Source: Anisodus tanguticus
Taxonomy: Eukaryota; Streptophyta; Magnoliopsida; Solanales; Solanaceae
Direction: 5' to 3'
Assembly: GCA_034509755.1 (NCBI GenBank)
Contig: CM067559.1
Location: 30,308,032-30,372,031, forward strand
DNA: 64,000 bases
Positions 1 through 10,634 of this stretch are shown in pieces. The notes beneath the pieces are model-generated. The model had not been told where the DNA came from. It did no database searches and saw only the letters and a program-made list of their open reading frames with translations. Position numbers and translations under genes: made by a program. The stretch's first letter is position 1. Each line of letters begins with the position of its first letter.

Positions 1-908
1 ACTCGTTGTGGAAAATAATGATGTTGTTGCAATAATTAAAAAAGTTACCAATGTTTCATTCATTTCATTATATATACTTGACTAAGGAAAAGTTTGAAAA
101 ATAAATTCCCTTTGACTTAACACAATTGCTGGAATGTGCAATGGAAAAGTATAAATTATGTAGTTACTTCGTCATTCATTCTTTAATAAATAAAATGTCA
201 TCTTTATTTTGATATGAATAAAATAAATGGTCATGAAACGATAACATTAATGAGAATATATATCTGTATTCTTTGTCAAATGTTCTACATTAAGTTGGGT
301 CAAATAAAGCGACGTAGAGAGCTGTTGGAAGTCTGAACTAGCTGGGTGGCTTCATTGAGGTTGAAAAAAATACGCGAACTCGTTTTATTTTGTTTCTCGT
401 GATTTGACTTGACATAAAATTTAATAATTTTTTATAAAAAATTTGTAATTTTAAATATGTGATAATATTAATGTGATTATAAAAATTTTAAATTTGTAAC
501 TTTAAATATCATAACATTTACTCCCCCTATTCCGTATTAGTTATCCACATTATTAAAAATATTCATCCAAAAATACTTATCAATTTATAAAATTAAGATA
601 TAATTAATTAATTTTTTTCTATTTTGTCCTTAACATTAATTGTTATTGAAAATAATTAATATTGATTAAAGTGTAATTTATTAGAGAGAGATAAGGGTAA
701 TATTTTTAAAAGCCGCATTCAGAATCTTTAATTAAAAAGAAATGATTCATTCCATCATATTCCTATAGTGAATTTCACATTTTTCTTTGTCGGCCTTCAT
801 TGATGACATGCATGGAAGGAAATTAATTTCCTCATTTCATTTTGTTTTCCGCCTCCTCTTTTTTTTTATTTTTAATATGCTACTGGCAAGAAACTTTACC
901 CCACAAGT
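1..908. other. AT-rich intergenic DNA
   Basis: No coding region or RNA gene can be supported here. The stretch is AT-rich with many short poly-A/T runs. The only recognisable piece is a Stowaway-like terminus near 531, listed separately. Confidence 0.6.
531..625 (+). repeat. Stowaway-like MITE terminus (fragment)
   Basis: The sequence ctccccctattccgtatta followed by ttatccac resembles the CTCCCTCCGTCCCA-type terminus of plant Stowaway MITEs. A related copy starts at 2801. I could not find a matching inverted right end, so this is probably a decayed or truncated copy. Confidence 0.35.
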
Positions 909-916
909 CTTGCCAC

Positions 917-1172
917 CAGTGGCGAATCTAGGATTTCTAAAGCATGGGTGCACCACTAAAAAAAAAATATATATATCTTAAGTGGGATTTAATCCTTAGC
1001 CCGCTAGGTAAATAACTCAACCTTCAATTATATACACCATTTAGTCTTTTTGTAGCATGGTTCCAACAGTTAATATTATATCAATTTTAAGAAATATATA
1101 CATAAAATACCTAATTTTACTGAGAGACTAGCAATTTATGTGCCACAAAATTAGCATGTAAATTCGACCCTG
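917..1172. mobile_element. hAT-like MITE, 256 bp
   Basis: The element begins CAGTGGCGAATC and ends so that its reverse complement begins CAGGGTCGAAT, which is the usual form of short plant hAT terminal inverted repeats. It is flanked by identical 8-bp duplications, cttgccac, at 909-916 and 1173-1180. Eight bases is the hAT target-site length. There is no coding capacity, so it would depend on a transposase supplied elsewhere. The boundaries are firm; the hAT label is inferred from termini and duplication length. Confidence 0.8.
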
Positions 1173-1180
1173 CTTGCCAC

Positions 1181-1778
1181 CTCAATTATTTCACATAAAA
1201 CAATATAATTTTCATTGAGGTTTTATACAGCTTTGGCCATTGTAATTAGTTGATTGGTTCAAATTGTACTTTTGTGATATAAACAAAGTCATGTAATGCA
1301 ATGCAACCTAAATTCATTTGATATGTTCGAAATTTAATTTGGACATTTGAGGTTGAAATTGTTTTGTTATAATTTATTGTCAAATGATATCTAGTAGCTA
1401 TATCATATCTATAATACTAGTTAATTCTAATTAACTTTTTCGATAATTTAAGACTCTTCATAGGTAAATAAGACAAATGGATGGAACAAGAAGAATTAAC
1501 TTAAATAGTCATCTAGCCGATCGATTGTATTAAAAATAACCGATAGATGTATAATATATGTATAACTATGTATAGAGTTTATAATTCATATATATCGGGT
1601 AAAAAAAGTAAATAGTAAATTCAATCTGAGAAGCAATTTACACATTGCATCGATCAGTATTAAATTCTATGATGATCACGAGAATTCTGGACTAAATTAA
1701 AAGGAGAAATCACACGTATGTATTGTTATCCATACCTATCACGAAAAGGTTTATTCAATTACTTTGTTCAATGTGTGA
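1181..1778. other. Intergenic, nothing recognised
   Basis: AT-rich DNA with no supportable gene or repeat. Short ORFs at its right edge run into the next MITE and are considered spurious. Confidence 0.5.
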
Positions 1779-1787
1779 GGAAAAATT

Positions 1788-2673
1788 CTGGTAAATTTCA
1801 CGGATGGTCACGTCGCTATCACTTCTTTACAAAAGTCACTTTACTATCTTTTCTAATACAAAAGTCACTAAACTTTGAGTATACCAACACAAAAGTCTCT
1901 AAACCTAAAAATACAAACTTAATTTCTGATGGATAACTCATTTTTTTACGATCTCTTTTTTAAAAAATGTAATAAATAAAAAATTAATTTAAAAACTCCC
2001 AAAACCCGACCTGACCCAAAATCCATATGAAGAAAGTAAATAATCATTCATATATATCCTTCCCATATGAAGAAGAAAATGAGGACAATATGTTGTGTCT
2101 GTTTCTATTTTTTCTTATGCACATTTCTCTGTTGAATATATGATTTATCTAAACTAATTTTATAGCTTTCAGTTGTCAACTTGGTGATCTAGAATTTTTT
2201 TTCCCATCTTGAGCTAGCACAATTATAAAAAAAATTAGTATTATGGGTAGTCAACTTTGTCAATTAATACTTATAAATATAGTAATCATTCTCGGTCAAA
2301 CGATGCCCATATATACACCCTTTAAATTGGTCATGGTATAATATTAAGAACACTAATTTGAATTGACTTGGGTATCTAGAAGAATTACCTAGTATTATTT
2401 CAATTCAAATATGTTTAAATGGTAGGGAAAATGGAAGAATGCAAAGAGTTATTACTTATATCAGATGGGTTTGGGGTTGGATCAATTGGAGCTTTTTAAG
2501 TAAATTTTTATTTATTAGATTTAAAAACGAGTTATCCAACGAAAAATTGATATTTTCCTATTTAATGACTTTTGTGTTAATATATTTAAAGTTTAATGGC
2601 TTTTTGTGTTAGAAAAATTAAGTGACTTTTATGAAAAAAATAATAGTTATGTGATCATCGGTAAAATTTACAT
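1788..2673. mobile_element. Mutator-like (foldback) MITE, 886 bp
   Basis: The first ~150 bases (from ctggtaaatttcacggatgg) recur in reverse complement at the right end (rc begins atgtaaattttaccgatgat). Both arms contain the repeated phrase 'acaaaagtcactaaac' and end with 'ggataactc'. The flanks are ggaaaaatt (1779-1787) and ggaaaaact (2674-2682), a 9-bp duplication with one mismatch, typical of Mutator-like elements. There is no transposase inside. The arms are diverged, so it is not a recent insertion. Confidence 0.75.
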
Positions 2674-2800
2674 GGAAAAACTATCGCCTAGAATCAATTA
2701 CTCTATCTGTTTTACTTTGTCTCACATTATTTTCTTATTAATTGCTAAAGACAAAGTAGCATTCCTAAATTCCTTAATGAGAAGTATTTTTAGTCATATA

Positions 2801-2875
2801 CTCCCTCAGTCCCATATTATTTATCCACTTTCCCCTTTACATGCCCCTTAAGAAATTATAGATAAAAATATATTT
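2801..2875 (+). repeat. Stowaway-like MITE terminus (fragment)
   Basis: It starts ctccctcagtcccatatta and continues into ttatccac, matching the phrase at 531. The right part appears lost where the copia A LTR remnant begins. No right terminus was seen. Confidence 0.4.
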
Positions 2876-2884
2876 TTACGAGAA

Positions 2885-3098
2885 AAACTCCCAGTATGGA
2901 GTGTCTCTGTTGTATGTGAGCCAGAAATCTGTAAGGAAAATGTAGAGACATATTGCATATATATAGATAGTTACATTCATCCAATACAAAACATAGGAAT
3001 ATTCGTTTATTTTCTCGCTTATAGCTATCATACTTGTATAAAACAAATATACAATGGAATGAAGAAAGCAGTTGAATATTTTCAATTCAATTTTTACA
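2885..3098 (+). repeat. Copia A: 5' LTR remnant
   Basis: The end is placed at tttttaca because the next bases (3099-3110, tgatattagaac) look like a decayed methionine-tRNA primer site, and gag-like sequence follows. The start is uncertain. No partner LTR was found on the far side, where only an RT fragment survives at 19990-20115. Confidence 0.4.
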
Positions 3099-3711
3099 TG
3101 ATATTAGAACATATCTGAGGATTTGAGTTATGGTGGATAGAGGAGATACATCCTCATAGCTCTCTAAGACAAGAACAAGCTGGAATACATTGATGATAAT
3201 TTCCATATTCCAGCTTCTGATTCTGAGATTTTAAGCCGTGTAACAAGTTCAATGATGTGATGACTTCTTGATTATTGAACTTACTTTCAAAAAAGATTGT
3301 TGGAGTTATTATCTACTCCAAATTTACCAAGGATCTACTGACTGGACATTGAAGATAAATTTGAAGAATCTAATGGAGCCAAGCTCTATCACTTGCAAGA
3401 AAAAAAATCAAGATTTAATACAAGAATCAAATGATATTGTAGGATACTATACTAAGATCAAGAATATTTGGGATGGACTTGACACTTTGTAGACGCTTGT
3501 TCTGCAACTATGGAAGAAAGGGAAAGATGGTCAAGTCACTCTAGGATGAGAGGTTAATTCAATTTTTATGGATCTAAATGATATCTATGTCACAGTGAGA
3601 AGCAACATTTTTATGATACATCCCTTGTCCAATGTCGACCTTGCTTTTTCCGTTTTGATCCAAGATGAAAAATAACGAGAGGTGTATATGAATTCTAATT
3701 TTTCAGGGGAT
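3099..3711 (+). pseudogene. Copia A: primer site and gag fragment
   Basis: Broken frames encode a Copia gag (UBN2-type) fragment. The clearest block is near 3420-3490, a 'YYTKIKNIWDGLDTL' stretch characteristic of that domain, followed by a decayed segment reading 'REVYMNSNFSG' just before the Ale insertion. Stops and frameshifts occur throughout. Gag would form the virus-like particle. The same element resumes at 7067 after the Ale insertion. Confidence 0.65.
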
Positions 3712-3930
3712 TCTAAAAGGACCGTGTGTATCATGGTCCGATTTGGACTAAAAAAAATGTAATTTATGTATCATTGTAATTATGGTATTAGTCTTGTACT
3801 AGGAAAATCTATTAGAATTAGAATAGGAAAAGGTAAAATTATTTTCCTATATTGTCCATATTTAGGAATTGTATATTTGTATATATACCTCTCATTATCA
3901 ATGAAAATAATCAAGGGATTATTTCTTTCA
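3712..3930 (+). repeat. Ale-like element: 5' LTR
   Basis: It matches 6837-7066 over its length, including the phrase ggaccgtgtgtatcatggtc at the start and ttatcaatgaaaataatcaa near the end. It ends in CA immediately before the primer site. The start is set by alignment to the 3' copy, where tgtaaagg follows the G-run. Confidence 0.8.
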
Positions 3931-3942
3931 TGGTATCAGAAG
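3931..3942 (+). other. Primer-binding site (initiator Met tRNA type)
   Basis: The sequence tggtatcagaag starts directly after the LTR CA. It is the usual Copia primer site complementary to the 3' end of initiator methionine tRNA. Confidence 0.85.
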
Positions 3943-4075
3943 TCTAGGTCTTCTACCGATTTCTCCTCTCTTCCGCTACCTCGGTTTCTGTGTTCCTTCT
4001 TGAAATTCGTGCACCTTACCTCCTCTCTTCCCAAATTTTCTTCCAAATCCCTCTTTCACCTATTGTTCTTTCGTT

Positions 4076-5161
4076 ATGTCTATGTCAAAGAACATGTTTC
4101 ATCTTGCCGTTACTGTTTCCAACATCAAGAACCACATCCCTATTGTTCTTGAGATGGAAAACGTCTTATATGCGATGTGGGCAGAATTGTTCAAAATTCA
4201 CGCAATCTCACATCAAGTACTCCATCACATAATTCTTCCCGCTATCCCTACATCCGCGGAGGATTCTTAGTTGTGGATCACTCTTGATGCTACCGTCCTT
4301 CAATGGATTTACTCCACTATTTCTACTGACCTTTTACAGACGATTATTGAACCGGACACTATGACTATGGCTATCTAGAATAGATTGCGTGATATATTCC
4401 AGGACAACCAACATTCCCGAGTTGTCACTCTTGAGCAAGAATTTTCACAAGTCAGCATGAAAAATTTCCCGAATATTTCAGCTTATTGTAAACGGCTCAA
4501 GGAATTGATGGACCAACTCCGTAACATTGGAGCGCCTGTTACCAATAATCGTCTTGTTCTCCAAATGGTTGCATGCCTATCTGAGGCCTATAATGGCGTT
4601 GGGACTTTACTCCGACAAAGTAATCTGCTGTCCCCTTTTTATCAAGCCCCGTTCGATGCTCACGTTAGAAGAAGCAGGCTTGGCAAAAAAGGCTGCTACC
4701 GGCTTAAGTTCCGTGGTGATGATGACTTCATCCGATAACTCACATGGTTTTGTTGACAATTCGGGCCAAAATCGCAACAACGGTGGAGGCAAGAAGGGTC
4801 AAAACCGTAAAAATAATGGCAAAAATTGTGGCGGCAACAACAACGACGGACGGAACTATAGCAATGCGGCAGTGGGGCTCAGGGTACTGGGCCCCAGCTC
4901 ACCTGGTCTCAGCCTTGGGCCCTTGGCAGTGGGCCTGGACTAGCGGCCAGTGGCCTAGTCCAGCCTACTGCCCGCCCAGTTATTTTCCAAGCAGTTGGGC
5001 CCCGGTCCAGTCCAGTCACATGCCTAATTTTTCTGGTCCTTCAGGCAACACCCAGCAGCGATATCGGTCGGGTTAGCAGGGAAATTTGCTTAGGTATCGG
5101 CCCACGCAAGCTTTCACTGGTGCGAGCCCGGCTTTCATCCCGAAACCCATCGATATTGAGG
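4076..5161 (+). pseudogene. Ale-like element: gag
   Basis: The start is the ATG at 4076. The product begins MSMSKN and runs through a Copia gag domain ('WAELFKIHAISHQV', then 'NRLRDIFQDNQHSRVVTLE' and 'YCKRLKELMDQLRNIGAPV'). A frameshift near 4640-4680 moves reading to an Asn/Gly/Lys-rich tail, which then breaks up in Ala/Pro-rich sequence. In-frame stops occur after the N-terminal block near 4268 and at 4378. No CCHC zinc knuckle is visible. The product would be the capsid polyprotein; this copy is dead. Confidence 0.8.
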
Positions 5162-5445
5162 CAGCCATGCATACACTTGGATTAAATCCTCCGTACGCGA
5201 ATTAGTACATGGATACCGGCGCAACTTCTCACATGACATCCGATAAAGGTACTCTCTCGTCTTATTCCAATTTGAGCAAAAATCGTGGCATTATTGTTGG
5301 TAATGACAATACAATTCCAATTCGTGGTTACAGTAATACAACTTTGTCTCCCCCACATCCGCCTCTTGTCTTGAAAAATACCCTTCATTCCCCTAACTTA
5401 ATTAAAAATTTGGTGTCTGTCCGAAAATTCACCACTGATAATTGA
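5162..5445 (+). pseudogene. Ale-like element: aspartic protease
   Basis: The block reads 'YMDTGATSHMT', so the catalytic DTG triad is present at about 5212. It is followed by the usual Copia protease strand pattern and 'LKNTLHSPNLIKNLVSVRK'. The Trp expected just before YMD is a TAG stop, and the frame also closes at 5445. The enzyme would process the Gag-Pol polyprotein. Confidence 0.75.
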
Positions 5446-5478
5446 ATTTCTGTTAATTTTGATCCTTTTGGATTTTCT

Positions 5479-6486
5479 GTGAGGGATTTCAAAACGGGGA
5501 TACCTCTCATGAGATGCAGTAGTAGGGGAGATCTTTATCCAATCACGCCCGCCTCTAGTTTCTCGAGTCAAGCCATGTCATCGACATTTGCAGCTCTAGC
5601 TCCTTCCATATGGCATACACATTTGGGTCACCTGGGTCGTCTATTGTTTCTTCCCTGCATAAAAACAATTTTATTTCTTGTAAGGGTACGAGTAGTACTC
5701 CAATTTTTCATTCATGTCCATTAGGAAAACATGTTAGATTACCATTTGTATCCTCTACTTCTCGTACTTTGATGCCTTTTGACATTATTCATAGCGATTT
5801 ATGGACTTCTCCCATTCTAAGTTATGTGGGCCATCGTTATTATGTTCTATTTTTGGATGATTATTCTAATTTTTTATGAAGCTTTCCGTTAGCGAAGAAA
5901 TCTCATGTTTTTTCCTCATTCTTAAAATTTAGAGCATTTATCCGCACCCAATTCGAACGGAAAATAAAAAATATTCAATATGATAATGACAAAGAATATG
6001 ATAATGTGTTGTTTCGGGAATTTTGTGATGCTAATGACATAGTTTTTCGTTTCTCTTGTCCTCATACGTCCTCACAAAATTGAAAAGCCGAACGAAAAAT
6101 TCGTACCATTAATAATATTGTCCGAACTTTATTGGTCCATGCTTCTGTACCCCCTTCCTTTTGGCATCATGCTCTACAAATGACTACTTATCTCCTTAAC
6201 ATACTTCCTACCAAAAGGTTGGCATATGCATCTCCTCTTAAAATCCTCTATACTAAGAATCCTTCATATTCACATCTTAGGGTCTTTGGGTGTCTATGTT
6301 ATCCACTATTTTCGTCAACTACGATTAACAAACTTCAAGCCCGTTCTACCGCTTGTGTATTTTTGGGTTATCCATCTAATCATCGTGGTTACAAATGTTT
6401 TGATTTATCATCTAATAAAATCATAATTAGTCGCCATATTATTTTTAATGAAACTCAATTTCCGTTTGCTAAAGTGAGTAGTCCCG
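5479..6486 (+). pseudogene. Ale-like element: integrase
   Basis: The N-terminal zinc region is partly visible ('WHTHLGHLG' near 5610, then a degraded CxxxG block). The catalytic core keeps all three acidic residues: Asp in 'IIHSDLWTS' near 5790, Asp in 'QYDND' near 5980, and Glu in 'KAERKIRTI' near 6085. The C-terminal part includes 'FGCLCYPLFSS' and 'CVFLGYPSNHRGYKCFD'. A Trp-to-stop change near 5878 and at least one frameshift disable it. Translation ends in diverged sequence before RT would begin. Confidence 0.8.
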
Positions 6487-6836
6487 TTCCTAGTTCGTAT
6501 AATGTTTTAGATGACAAAGTCTCACCGTACATTATGCACCACTTAATGGGCCGATCCAGTAACCACGAAACGCCAGCAGGCCCACTGCATGCTGGCCCGC
6601 CACAATCCACTGCTTATGCCCCGATTTCTACTGTTGGGCCGATCAACCAGCCCACTGCCGAGACTGCTTCTGCCCAGTTTCCGCTCCAGTCTCACCTTCG
6701 GTTTCCAGTTTTGGGCCAGTAGGCCCACTGCCTGTTGGCCAGTCCATCACCCACGTGTGTATCGTGGTCCGATTTGAAGATTTTAGAGACAGTCTCAGTG
6801 TACGTCAACCGCCCGCTATGAGCGCGGGGGGGGGGG
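6487..6836 (+). other. Ale-like element: RT/RNase H deletion junction and polypurine tract
   Basis: GC-richer sequence with Pro/Ser/Ala-coding potential, as normally found between integrase and RT, runs to about 6722. It is followed by a partial LTR-like phrase near 6752-6780 and then a run of G (about 6826-6836) serving as polypurine tract. RT and RNase H are missing, so an internal deletion is inferred. Confidence 0.65.
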
Positions 6837-7066
6837 TGTAAAGGACCGTGTGTATCATGGTCCGATATCATGGTCCCATGGACTCAACAAAATGTAATTC
6901 ATGTATAATAATAATTATGGTATTAATCTTATACTAGGAAAAAGTATTAGAATTAGAATATAAAAATGTAGAATTATTTTTCCTATATTGTCCATATTTA
7001 GAAATTATATATTTGTATATATATCTCTCATTATCAATGAAAATAATCAAGCGATTATTTCTTTCC
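6837..7066 (+). repeat. Ale-like element: 3' LTR
   Basis: It starts tgtaaagg after the G-run and is alignable to 3712-3930. A small insertion (gatatcatggtccc) follows the first ~25 bases. It ends near ttatttctttc; the final A of the CA is mutated. Confidence 0.75.
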
Positions 7067-8021
7067 TTCCTAACAACATTACTCTTCATGTCAAAGATTT
7101 CTATGTTCTGAATATAAAGATAAAAAGAACAACTAATTGCATTCTTATTACAAGAAATCAGGGTACCTTGTTAATAAATGTTACGGAATTATAGGCTTTT
7201 CTTTGATTTTAAGTTTACTAAAGGTACAAAGTTGCAGAGAATTGTGAAAGAAAATGCAGCAATGACCACAACAGCTCAACCTAATACTGAAGGATATCAT
7301 GAAGGAGGTTCCATTTCTCAGGATCAATTCTATTAACTGGTTTAACTTTTCTAGAATACGCAGATTGAAAATCAAGGGACCTCATCCTTTGATATATACA
7401 TGTAAATGTTGTTCTGCAAATAAAAGGTTTGCACTTCAATTATTTCCTCTTCTTGTTGTTTTTTGCAAGGCCTTTCAGTCTCTGATACTTAGTGAAGGAA
7501 GAGACAAATTTACCTCTTACACTCTTCAGCCTATCAATCTCAAAATTTCTTCAAGTCTATAATAAATACTAAAGCCTAGAATTTTACCAAATTCATGTAT
7601 CTCAATTTTTTTTTTCAATTTATGTAAGCTTAAATTCTAATGTAAAATTATGAAACATTAAATTGGGCACATGTCATTCTCATCTATGAAGAATATTAGT
7701 CTTATTGATCCTTCTATTAGTCTTGATTGCTCGTGTAATGTGTGTCCTTTAACAAAGCAAACAAGGTCGCCTTTCCTAATGATTTTGTTGAAATTAAGAG
7801 TGTTTTTTAGTTAATACATGTATCGCCTTTCCCAATTTACAAATGGGGTTCTTACGAATCACCCACTTACAATGAATACATGTATTTTCTTGTCATTGTT
7901 GATGATTTTATTAGAGCAACATGAACCTCTCTTTTCAGTGCTGAAAGTAATATCTTTTCTATGATGATGAACTTCCTAGATTTATGTATTTTACTGAGAT
8001 GATGAACTCCCTAGATTTTAA
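7067..8021 (+). pseudogene. Copia A: gag C-terminus and integrase N-terminus
   Basis: This is the continuation of the element interrupted by the Ale insertion. Near 7220-7380 one frame reads 'FTKGTKLQRIVKENAAMTT' and 'YHEGGSISQDQFYQL', a recognisable Copia gag C-terminal region. From about 7664 it reads 'GHMSFSSMKNISLIDPSI' and 'CNVCPLTKQTRSPF', the zinc-binding integrase N-terminus with the CxxC pair. Protease sequence between them is not recognisable. Many stops and indels indicate an old copy. Confidence 0.65.
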
Positions 8022-8163
8022 TCAACAGAGCGCGTCGATTTTTGTGTTTCGATGCATTATTTTTCGATATTGTCAAGTCCATTGATTTTTTTTTCCAATT
8101 TTCTCTACAACCGACGGACATCCGTCGATTTTATCCCTGGGTATTTCAATTTTTTTGGTAGTG
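8022..8163 (-). mobile_element. CACTA transposon end (fragment)
   Basis: The right edge ttttttggtagtg is a CACTA terminus read in reverse (CACTACCAAAAAAA). The preceding bases carry subterminal repeats of the type cgacggacatccgtcgattt, as in the large CACTA element at 8652. No opposite terminus is present, so the left limit is approximate. Copia A integrase sequence resumes directly after it. Confidence 0.55.
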
Positions 8164-8290
8164 TACTCCATCTCAAAACACACAAATTTGTACCCTAGGG
8201 GTGTGTCCTATGTATTTCTAGGCTATCCTCTTGAAAGAAGGGATACAAATTGATGGAGTTAGAATTGAAGAGGATTTATATTTGGCTGAA
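8164..8290 (+). pseudogene. Copia A: integrase C-terminal fragment
   Basis: It reads 'HLKTHKFVP', then 'GVSYVFLGYPLERRDT' across small indels, matching the conserved region near the integrase C-terminus of Copia elements. It lines up in order with the pieces at 7067-8021 and 19990-20115, showing that they were one element. Confidence 0.6.
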
Positions 8291-8651
8291 TTCATCGCGG
8301 ACCCCTTGTGATCGGCAATATTTTTTACTTAAACACTTCAAGTAAGCTTTGTTTCATTGAGACACCTCAAGTGGGTTCTTATTGTTCTATTTAGACATTT
8401 TTCACTGACTCAACTAAATATATAAAGAGTGTGTGACACACTTGCTGATGACGTGACAAAATAGTTTACATTTGATATTTTGGATATGAAATAATAGTTT
8501 AAATGAATTATGAGACGAAAAGAATTTTTTTTAGCAAAAACTAAAAAAAAAATTAAACAAACTTCACATATTTTTCGCTAGAAAATTTGTTCGGTGAACT
8601 TTTACTTCTCTATCTACATCTAATCATTAGCTCCTCAATTCCATTTCCGGC
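8291..8651. other. Unassigned insert and copia linker
   Basis: AT-rich sequence with no coding potential. The phrase near 8293-8460 (ggaccccttgtgatcggc through cacacttgctgatgacgtg) looks like a small non-coding repeat, but I found no clear terminal repeats. The last ~50 bases could be the Ser/Pro-rich integrase-RT linker of copia A. Confidence 0.35.
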
Positions 8652-9005
8652 CACTACTAAAAAACTACAAAAAATAGACGGAGAAAAGATCAACGGATTG
8701 TGTCGGAAAAATAAACCGACGAAAAATTGGCGAAGTCCATCGATTTTAATATTTTTTTTAAAAATCAACGGATTACGTTGGTTTATTTTGACGGAATTTT
8801 ATGCCAAAAAAATTGCCAAAATAAATCGACGTAGTCAGTCAAATTAATTATAAATAAATAAAAATTAATATATAAAAACCAACGGAATTTGTCGATTTAT
8901 TATTAAAAAATTATAAAATAATTTTTTTAATTTTAATTCGTTTTTAATTATTCATAAATAAAATATTTTTTAAATGTTCAACACGGTCAAATGATGGACA
9001 AAACT
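8652..9005 (+). repeat. CACTA left terminal and subterminal repeats
   Basis: This holds the CACTA terminus followed by several copies of a short motif (caacggattgtgtcgg, ccgacgaaaa, catcgatttt, ccaacggaatttgtcgattt). Subterminal arrays of this kind bind the CACTA regulatory protein. The phrases are shared with the right end near 19800-19975. Confidence 0.65.
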
Positions 9006-9817
9006 GATGGACCGTGTCGGATTGTCTGTCGGTTTTGTTTTTACATCTTCACCCAGATCGGGTCTTTAATCTCATTTCGCCCAACACTTAAAAAAAAGAA
9101 CCGCCCACCCCCAACCCGCCACCAGCGAACCAGCGACTGCCCTTGCTCCCCCACCGCCACCCCCAACCAGCGCCAGTCATACCCGCCCGCCAGCGATTGC
9201 CACCTGCTCTGCCAATCCCTCTCTCTTCCAAAACAGGGAGGTAAGTTTCTTAAATTAGGGTTTTTAAATTTTTTAAAATTTATTGTTATCTTTAAATTTG
9301 TAGGTTCATTGTTAATACATTAATCTATTTAGGTTAGTTTTCCTTTAATTTATAATTTTGTAGTAATATTGATGCGTAGAAACTGAATTTGTGAAACAAA
9401 TATAGACTTTTTTGTCATTTTGTTTGATGATTTCTTTTAGATTTTTTGTTGATAATCTTAGTTTGTAGCTTTAATGTGTATGTAATTAGTTTATTAATGC
9501 AATGTTTGTAATTTATTGATGTGTATGATTTTGAATTTGACATAAAAAGTAGACTTTATTTGTCAAAAATATATAGGGACCACTTTAGATTATTATTTTG
9601 ATTAAAATTGGCTATATTTATGTGCAATATCAATATAAATGTAAATTTCACTAGTTTTGAGAAATTTCGTTAACCATTTGCAGATTCTTAGTTATTAAGG
9701 ATGCATTTTAATTAAAAGAATTCTGTCAATTAAGCATATTACAAAGAATATCCAATAATTAAAATTAATATTTACACCATAAATTAATTATAGTTTAATT
9801 AATGATACTACTTGCCA
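9006..9817 (+). promoter_or_regulatory. CACTA putative 5' exon and first intron
   Basis: A C-rich stretch (about 9090-9240) ends with aacagggag|gtaagt, a good splice-donor context. AT-rich, intron-like sequence follows to about 9817, where coding-like sequence begins. This is inferred from composition and the donor only. No clear TATA box was identified. Confidence 0.35.
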
Positions 9818-9915
9818 GTCCATTCCTTCCGATCCACATATGCGCTCTAGCCCGCATCCTTATTTTATGCCTGGTTCGAGTATGCAGCCCTCTTTTGCCC
9901 AGTATGTCTACCCGC
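9818..9915 (+). pseudogene. CACTA transposase-gene N-terminal fragment
   Basis: The frame reads 'PSDPHMRSSPHPYFMPG' and 'MQPSFAQYVYPHT', a Pro/Ser/Met-rich low-complexity N-terminus of the kind that precedes the Ptta/En/Spm transposase domain. It is cut by the Athila LTR and seems to continue at 18052. Confidence 0.5.
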
Positions 9916-10518
9916 ATACTCTATTAATGCGTCTTTATGTATTGATATCAATGATGGCCAACTTTGATAGTGCTCATAACCATTTATTGCTTGGAAAAAA
10001 ATAATTGGTGGGGAAAAACATTAATGACATAGATTAGGACTTTAACTCTTATCTAATACCTAAAGCTAAGAATAGAATGATTAATATGAGAATTGAATGG
10101 GTGCATTGATTAACACATCTTAGGGCTTGAAAAAGCCTAGTGATGAAATTTATCACCTAGGTTGAAAAACTAGGGATAAACCTTTAATTGACCCATGATC
10201 TAGTATAATAGGTATCTAGTTGAAATCAAGCATAGCCCCAATTATATTAATCCACCTAGAGGGAACACAACCTCAGTCCTCTCCTTACTTGAATTATAAA
10301 TTTGTATTTAGTTCATACTTGAATCAAATAGTAGTTCTTAATCAAAACAAACATTATTTTTCAAAATATTTGAAATGTAGACTAAGTATCGAGGTTTGCA
10401 TTTAAATTGTACTTTTTCTCGTCGTATTCCCTGTGGAATTCGATTCCAACCTTTATTGGGTTCTATATTTGCATCGACCTCTTTACATCCTTTTAGGAGG
10501 TGTAATTTGGGCATATCA
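9916..10518 (+). repeat. Athila: truncated 5' LTR
   Basis: It aligns with 17448-18051 from atactctattaatg to the terminal atatca. The part equivalent to 16674-17447 is absent. The deletion probably also removed the CACTA/LTR junction. Confidence 0.8.
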
Positions 10519-10542
10519 AATTTTAGCGCCGTTGCCGAGGAA
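10519..10542 (+). other. Athila primer-binding site
   Basis: After the LTR end comes aattt and then tagcgccgttgccgagg, one base off the tggcgccgttgccgggg form usual for Athila (aspartate-tRNA type). The leading tgg has changed to tag. Confidence 0.75.
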
Positions 10543-10634
10543 TACGATTTAGAAATTTGCAATTTAGTGTAATTCTCTATTTTAGTCTATATTTCTCATA
10601 TAACTCTTTTGTTATTTATTGATGTGTAGGTGTT

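Larger units (their letters stand above)
3712..7066 (+). mobile_element. Ale/Retrofit-like Copia retrotransposon, internally deleted
   Basis: This 3.35-kb element has short similar LTRs (219 and about 230 bp), a primer site tggtatcagaag directly after the 5' LTR, then gag, protease and integrase. RT and RNase H are absent, because sequence passes from the integrase C-terminal region almost straight to a G-run and the 3' LTR. Short LTRs and the gag style fit the Ale/Retrofit lineage. It lies inside the gag region of copia A. I could not confirm a target duplication. Confidence 0.8.

Noticed and set aside
10220..10405. 61-codon frame also seen at 17753-17938
   Set aside because: It is the same part of the two Athila LTRs, so it is repeat sequence, not a gene.
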